From an uncultured Sphingomonadales bacterium (lineage in GTDB: Bacteria > Pseudomonadota > Alphaproteobacteria > Sphingomonadales > Sphingomonadaceae): a stretch of DNA of 8,426 nt. The notes beneath the pieces were generated by a model. It had not been told where the DNA came from. It did not search any database and saw only the letters and a program-made list of their open reading frames with translations. The position numbers and the translations under genes were made by a program. Shown here piece after piece: positions 5,837-8,426 of this stretch (its first letter is position 1; every line of letters begins with the position of its first letter). The stretch lies in contig CAIWFP010000313.1 of assembly GCA_903911985.1 (NCBI GenBank), positions 1-8,426 on the forward strand, in the 5' to 3' direction.

Positions 5837-6799
5837 ACTGTCGATCTGGGCGATTGCAAGGACGTCGTGTGCGAGGCGCTGTTGGTCGGCAGCATTGTGC
5901 ATCATCGTATCCGTTACCGTAACGCCCAGCCCCCTCGCCCTCAAATCCGGTGCGTCCTCAGCATCGGCATGGTCAATGACCAGATGGGAAAGAAGGCGCC
6001 CGTAATGGGTTGCGATGGCATCGTTGCCCATGCCAGCGCCCAATTCGCCCAGCAGCTTGCCCAGCGGGCCCTTGATGGCCTTGCCCCCGATCAATGGCGA
6101 AACCGCCAGCTTTGGTATGGCCAGCCCCGCCAGAGCATCGCGCACACCGCCAACCGCCAAAATCGGATCCACCGAAAGAAACGGGTTGGAAGGGCAGATG
6201 ACAACGGCCGCAAGATCATCCCTTGCCAGCGCCTCGGCAAAACCGGGCGCCATTTCAGCCTTGCCGGCAAAGCGAATTCCCCGCACCGCCGGACGGCATT
6301 GCTCCGCCACGAAATAACGCTGGAAATCCATCCAACCCTCGGCGGTCTCCACCTGGGTGCGCAAGGGCGTGTCGCTCATCGGCACCACGGCATGCGCCAG
6401 CCTCAGGCCCGCGGCCAACCGGGCCGTCACCCGCGACAGGCTTTCGCCCTCGCGCAAACGCCAGCTGCGGACAATATGCGTAGCCAGATCGCGATCGCCC
6501 AGCCTGAACCAATCCGCCTCGCCCAGCGTCTTGAGCATGCCGAGGGCCTGCCAGCTTTCATCGGCAAGACCCCAGCCACGCAGCCTGTCGTTCAGCCCGG
6601 CCAGCGCATAGATGACCGAATCGATATCCGGGCAGATCGTCAACCCCAGATGCTCGAAATCATCGCCAGTGTTGACGACAATGGTCAGCCGCTCCGGAGG
6701 TAGTATCGCGGCCAGACCAGCCGCCAGTTTCGCGCCGCCAACCCCGCCCGACAATGCCAGAACGTGTCCCTTGCCCGGTGCCTTACCCGTTGCTTTCAT
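5828..6799 (-). CDS. cofD: 2-phospho-L-lactate transferase family protein CofD (FbiA), coenzyme F420 biosynthesis
   Basis: This 323-aa cytoplasmic enzyme transfers a phospholactyl or enolpyruvyl-phosphate group from its guanylylated donor (made by CofC/FbiD) to the deazaflavin Fo, giving F420-0 or dehydro-F420-0. The signature motifs appear in family order: SGGVGGAK (17-24), NTGDDFEHLGL (43-53), ICPDID (55-60), GWGLADES (75-82), LGDRDLATHI (100-109), MSDTPLRT (141-148), CPSNPFLSVDPIL (202-214) and SPLIGGKAIKGP (234-245). Length is typical. The ATG overlaps the cofE stop as ATGA, and AGGA lies 9 nt upstream within cofE, so the two are translationally coupled. Whether the donor derives from lactate, PEP or 3-phosphoglycerate cannot be read from CofD alone; cofC is not in the window. 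Identification is firm. Confidence 0.96.
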   Translation of the reverse strand: MKATGKAPGKGHVLALSGGVGGAKLAAGLAAILPPERLTIVVNTGDDFEHLGLTICPDIDSVIYALAGLNDRLRGWGLADESWQALGMLKTLGEADWFRLGDRDLATHIVRSWRLREGESLSRVTARLAAGLRLAHAVVPMSDTPLRTQVETAEGWMDFQRYFVAEQCRPAVRGIRFAGKAEMAPGFAEALARDDLAAVVICPSNPFLSVDPILAVGGVRDALAGLAIPKLAVSPLIGGKAIKGPLGKLLGELGAGMGNDAIATHYGRLLSHLVIDHADAEDAPDLRARGLGVTVTDTMMHNAADQQRLAHDVLAIAQIDSAG

Positions 6800-7605
6800 C
6801 GGAACATGTCCTGCTCAACGGGGCGTGTGCCGCTGGCGGCCCCCGGCCCATCTTCCCGTGTCAGCCAGTGCTGGCACCCGCGCACGATCGCCGCAGGTGT
6901 GCCCTCGGCGCCCTCGCCCATGGCCAGAACGGCCATGCAGGCAACCGCGTCGGCCACGGCGATCACCGTCGCCTGCAATGTGCGCCCGTAAAGATCCGCC
7001 TGCCCGCGCTGGTCATCCAGCGGCGAAATGCCGGCGCAACCAATCGCCGTGCCCAGCGTGCCGACCCGCCACGCCCGGCCCATGCTATCCGCGATGATCA
7101 CCGCGGGGCTCTCCCGCACTGGCAAACCCAGCGCCTGCGCCAGATCGCCGCGCAAGGCCCGTGCGCTGGCGTCCGGGTCAACCGGCCACAACAGCACCGC
7201 CGCCTCGCCGCCGCCCACGACGTTGGAGGCATCAATGCCGGCGTTGGCCAGCACATGCCCGCTGTGATGACGCACGATGATCGCCGCCGGGTGCGCGCGC
7301 ATCACCTCGGCGCTCTCGTCCAGAATCAACTGGGCAATCGCGGGATCACGCCCCGTTTTGCCGCCAAGCTCGATGGCTTCGGCACCCGGAGTCACATCGG
7401 CCAGACAAATCCGTCGTCCTTCGGACTTGGACACAATCTTCTGCGCCACCACCAGCACATCACCCCGGCCCAGCGACTCGCCCTGAGCCTCTGCCGCCGC
7501 CACAATCTCGCCAGCGATGGACAAGCCTTGCGCAAACAGCGGCAATCCCTTGATGGGCGTCACCCGCAATTCCAACTTGCCGTCCATATCGTTAGATGGG
7601 TCCAT
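6796..7605 (-). CDS. cofE: Coenzyme F420-0:L-glutamate ligase CofE
   Basis: This 269-aa enzyme adds glutamate residues to F420-0 using GTP and divalent metal. Family motifs: IKGLP near the N-terminus (18-22), AQKIVSKSEGR (54-64), GHVLANAGIDASNV (116-129), DSMGRAWRVGTLGTAIG (173-189) and DLYGRTLQAT (204-213). D125 and D173 match positions expected to bind metal in CofE structures. It is a stand-alone ligase: it ends about where the ligase domain of mycobacterial FbiB ends and lacks the nitroreductase-like reductase domain. The ATG at 7605 has no good Shine-Dalgarno; an ATG six codons in (7587) has none either, so the exact start is unsure. The region just upstream holds a small palindrome, AGCAG-GT-CTGCT (7611-7622). 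First gene of a cofE-cofD operon, divergent from npdG. Confidence 0.95.
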   Translation of the reverse strand: MDPSNDMDGKLELRVTPIKGLPLFAQGLSIAGEIVAAAEAQGESLGRGDVLVVAQKIVSKSEGRRICLADVTPGAEAIELGGKTGRDPAIAQLILDESAEVMRAHPAAIIVRHHSGHVLANAGIDASNVVGGGEAAVLLWPVDPDASARALRGDLAQALGLPVRESPAVIIADSMGRAWRVGTLGTAIGCAGISPLDDQRGQADLYGRTLQATVIAVADAVACMAVLAMGEGAEGTPAAIVRGCQHWLTREDGPGAASGTRPVEQDMFR

Positions 7606-7610
7606 TCAAA

Positions 7611-7622
7611 AGCAGGTCTGCT
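7611..7622. repeat. Short palindrome directly upstream of cofE
   Basis: AGCAG (7611-7615) and CTGCT (7618-7622) form a 5-bp inverted repeat with a 2-bp centre. It covers the stretch 6-17 nt before the cofE start, where a ribosome binding site would normally sit. It also overlaps a second small inverted repeat GTCT/AGAC (7616-7619 and 7623-7626). It could be an operator half or chance. Confidence 0.35.
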
Positions 7623-7628
7623 AGACTA

Positions 7629-7681
7629 TTGCGGTCACGGCAGCCAGCCCGATGCTATCGGCATGGGTGCCTTGACCGCAA
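7629..7681. promoter_or_regulatory. 53-bp imperfect palindrome in the cofE/npdG divergent promoter region
   Basis: The sequence is symmetric about base 7655. Pairing 7655-k with 7655+k, 21 of 26 positions are complementary. The outer arms TTGCGGTCA (7629-7637) and TGACCGCAA (7673-7681) are perfect over 9 bp, and the inner arms CCGAT (7649-7653) and ATCGG (7657-7661) over 5 bp. It fills half of the 104 bp between the two divergent starts. It could be a double operator for a regulator of both F420 operons, or a long hairpin in either leader. A T-tract suited to termination is absent. Confidence 0.7.
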
Positions 7682-7709
7682 GTTTGCAATATTCAAACAA
7701 GGAAAAATC

Positions 7710-8378
7710 ATGGCGGCAATCGGGGTTATTGGCGGCACGGGCCATCTGGGCAAGGCTATCGCGCGTCGGTTGGCCATGGCAGGGCATCAGGTGGCGATCG
7801 GCTCTCGCACCAGCGACAAGGCGCGCGTGGTGGCGGAAGAACTCGCCAGTGACCTTGGTGCTCCATTGCCCTTTGGCGCCAATGCCGATGTCGCAAGGGA
7901 CAAGGACATTCTCATCGTTACGGTGCCCTTCTCCGCGCAGGCGGCAACGCTTGCCGATATCGCGCCCCACATCGGCGAGGCCATCGTCGTGGATACAACC
8001 GTGCCACTGGTTCCGCCCAAGGTGATGCGGGTCCAACTGCCCGCCGCCGGTTCCGCCGCCGCTACCGCCGCATCGATTTTGGGCGAAAGTGTCCGTCTGG
8101 TTAGTGCCTTCCACAATGTCGCGGCTCATATCCTCGTTACCGACGCCAAGGTTGATTGCGATGTCCTCGTGTTCAGCGATGATATCGAGGCGCGCAATCT
8201 CGTCATCGGTCTTGTCGGCGATATGAACATGCGCGGCGTTTCCGGTGGCAGCCTCGCCAATTCCGCTGCCGCCGAGGCACTGACGTCCATCCTGATCTAT
8301 ATGAACAAGACCTATGGCGCGGACGGTGCCGGCATTCGCTTTACCGGCCTGACGAAGGCCCCGCCGATCCCGGAATGA
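7710..8378 (+). CDS. npdG: NADPH:F420 oxidoreductase (Fno / NpdG)
   Basis: This 222-aa cytoplasmic enzyme exchanges hydride between NADP(H) and coenzyme F420. The N-terminal Rossmann loop is GGTGHLG (8-14), and GSRTSDKA (31-38) supplies the Ser-Arg pair that favours NADP over NAD. SAFHNVAA (132-139), VDCDVLVFSDD (148-158) and the C-terminal GIRFTGL (208-214) are characteristic of the NPDR/Fno family. I chose the ATG at 7710 because AAGGA (7699-7703) lies 6 nt upstream and the Rossmann strand begins right after it; an in-frame ATG at 7596 would add 38 non-homologous residues and overlap cofE. Length matches the family. Divergent from cofE-cofD, so cofactor synthesis and cofactor reduction are encoded together and could share control. 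In aerobic bacteria this enzyme usually supplies F420H2 for dedicated reductases, none of which is in the window. Confidence 0.93.
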   Translation: MAAIGVIGGTGHLGKAIARRLAMAGHQVAIGSRTSDKARVVAEELASDLGAPLPFGANADVARDKDILIVTVPFSAQAATLADIAPHIGEAIVVDTTVPLVPPKVMRVQLPAAGSAAATAASILGESVRLVSAFHNVAAHILVTDAKVDCDVLVFSDDIEARNLVIGLVGDMNMRGVSGGSLANSAAAEALTSILIYMNKTYGADGAGIRFTGLTKAPPIPE

Positions 8379-8379
8379 A

Positions 8380-8423
8380 GCGGCCGGGCCCTTTCGGCTT
8401 TTAGCCGGCCATGCCGCAATTTT
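8380..8423 (+). terminator. Probable terminator after npdG
   Basis: GCGGC (8380-8384) can pair with GCCGC (8413-8417), with alternative inner pairing of GGCCGG (8382-8387) to CCGGCC (8405-8410). AATTTT follows at once. The hairpin begins 1 base after the npdG stop. The stem is interrupted and the competing pairings are mutually exclusive in part, so this is moderately supported. Confidence 0.45.
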
Positions 8424-8426
8424 ACC

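Noticed and set aside
7672..7700. A promoter using TTGACC at 7672-7677 for npdG
   Set aside because: No acceptable -10 box lies 16-18 bp downstream, and the hexamer is explained by the right arm of the palindrome.
7596..7709. An N-terminal extension of npdG from an upstream ATG
   Set aside because: The extra 38 residues are basic and unrelated to the family, they cross the palindrome, and a good ribosome binding site precedes the ATG at 7710.
6754..8025. A 423-codon open frame on the + strand across cofE and into npdG
   Set aside because: It is antisense to cofE, crosses the divergent promoter region and overlaps npdG out of frame; its composition is Arg/Pro/His-rich and non-protein-like.

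Overview
The window is GC-rich, densely coded DNA with GTG/ATG starts, clear Shine-Dalgarno sequences and short gaps. It most likely comes from an alphaproteobacterium, plausibly a sphingomonad-type degrader of aromatic or polycyclic compounds. This guess rests on gene content and codon style; no rRNA or phylogenetic marker is present. I see no transposase, integrase, tRNA, rRNA or CRISPR array.

Left part (1-2730): two Rieske non-heme iron oxygenase alpha subunits lie in tandem on the + strand. They overlap by 8 bp, so they are probably translationally coupled. Each keeps a complete Rieske cluster and mononuclear iron site, and both carry Glu where Asp is usual at the bridging position. No beta subunit, ferredoxin or reductase is in the window. 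A strong GC hairpin begins on the second stop codon.

Middle (2730-5806): two genes on the - strand encode small alpha/beta-barrel proteins. One is an ABM-type monooxygenase-fold protein. The other is an unusual fusion of a Dabb domain to a C-terminal PASTA domain. A 342-bp divergent region separates them from a + strand FAD enzyme of the 3-ketosteroid delta1-dehydrogenase / fumarate reductase flavoprotein family. Three intergenic spaces here carry unrelated short tandem repeats that all have a period of 16 bp.

Right part (5828-8378): this is a coenzyme F420 locus. cofE and cofD overlap by ATGA on the - strand. A gene for NADPH:F420 oxidoreductase (npdG/fno) diverges on the + strand. The 104-bp cofE/npdG divergent region contains a 53-bp imperfect palindrome (21 of 26 pairs match), the most striking non-coding signal in the window.

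Working model (inference): a catabolic module (Rieske oxygenases, a ring dehydrogenase and small ferredoxin-fold proteins) sits beside genes that make deazaflavin F420 (CofE, CofD) and exchange its electrons with NADP (NpdG). The adjacency may be coincidental, or an F420-dependent reductase outside the window may act on the same substrate. The missing F420 steps (CofC, CofG/H, and a dehydro-F420-0 reductase if PEP is the precursor) must be encoded elsewhere.
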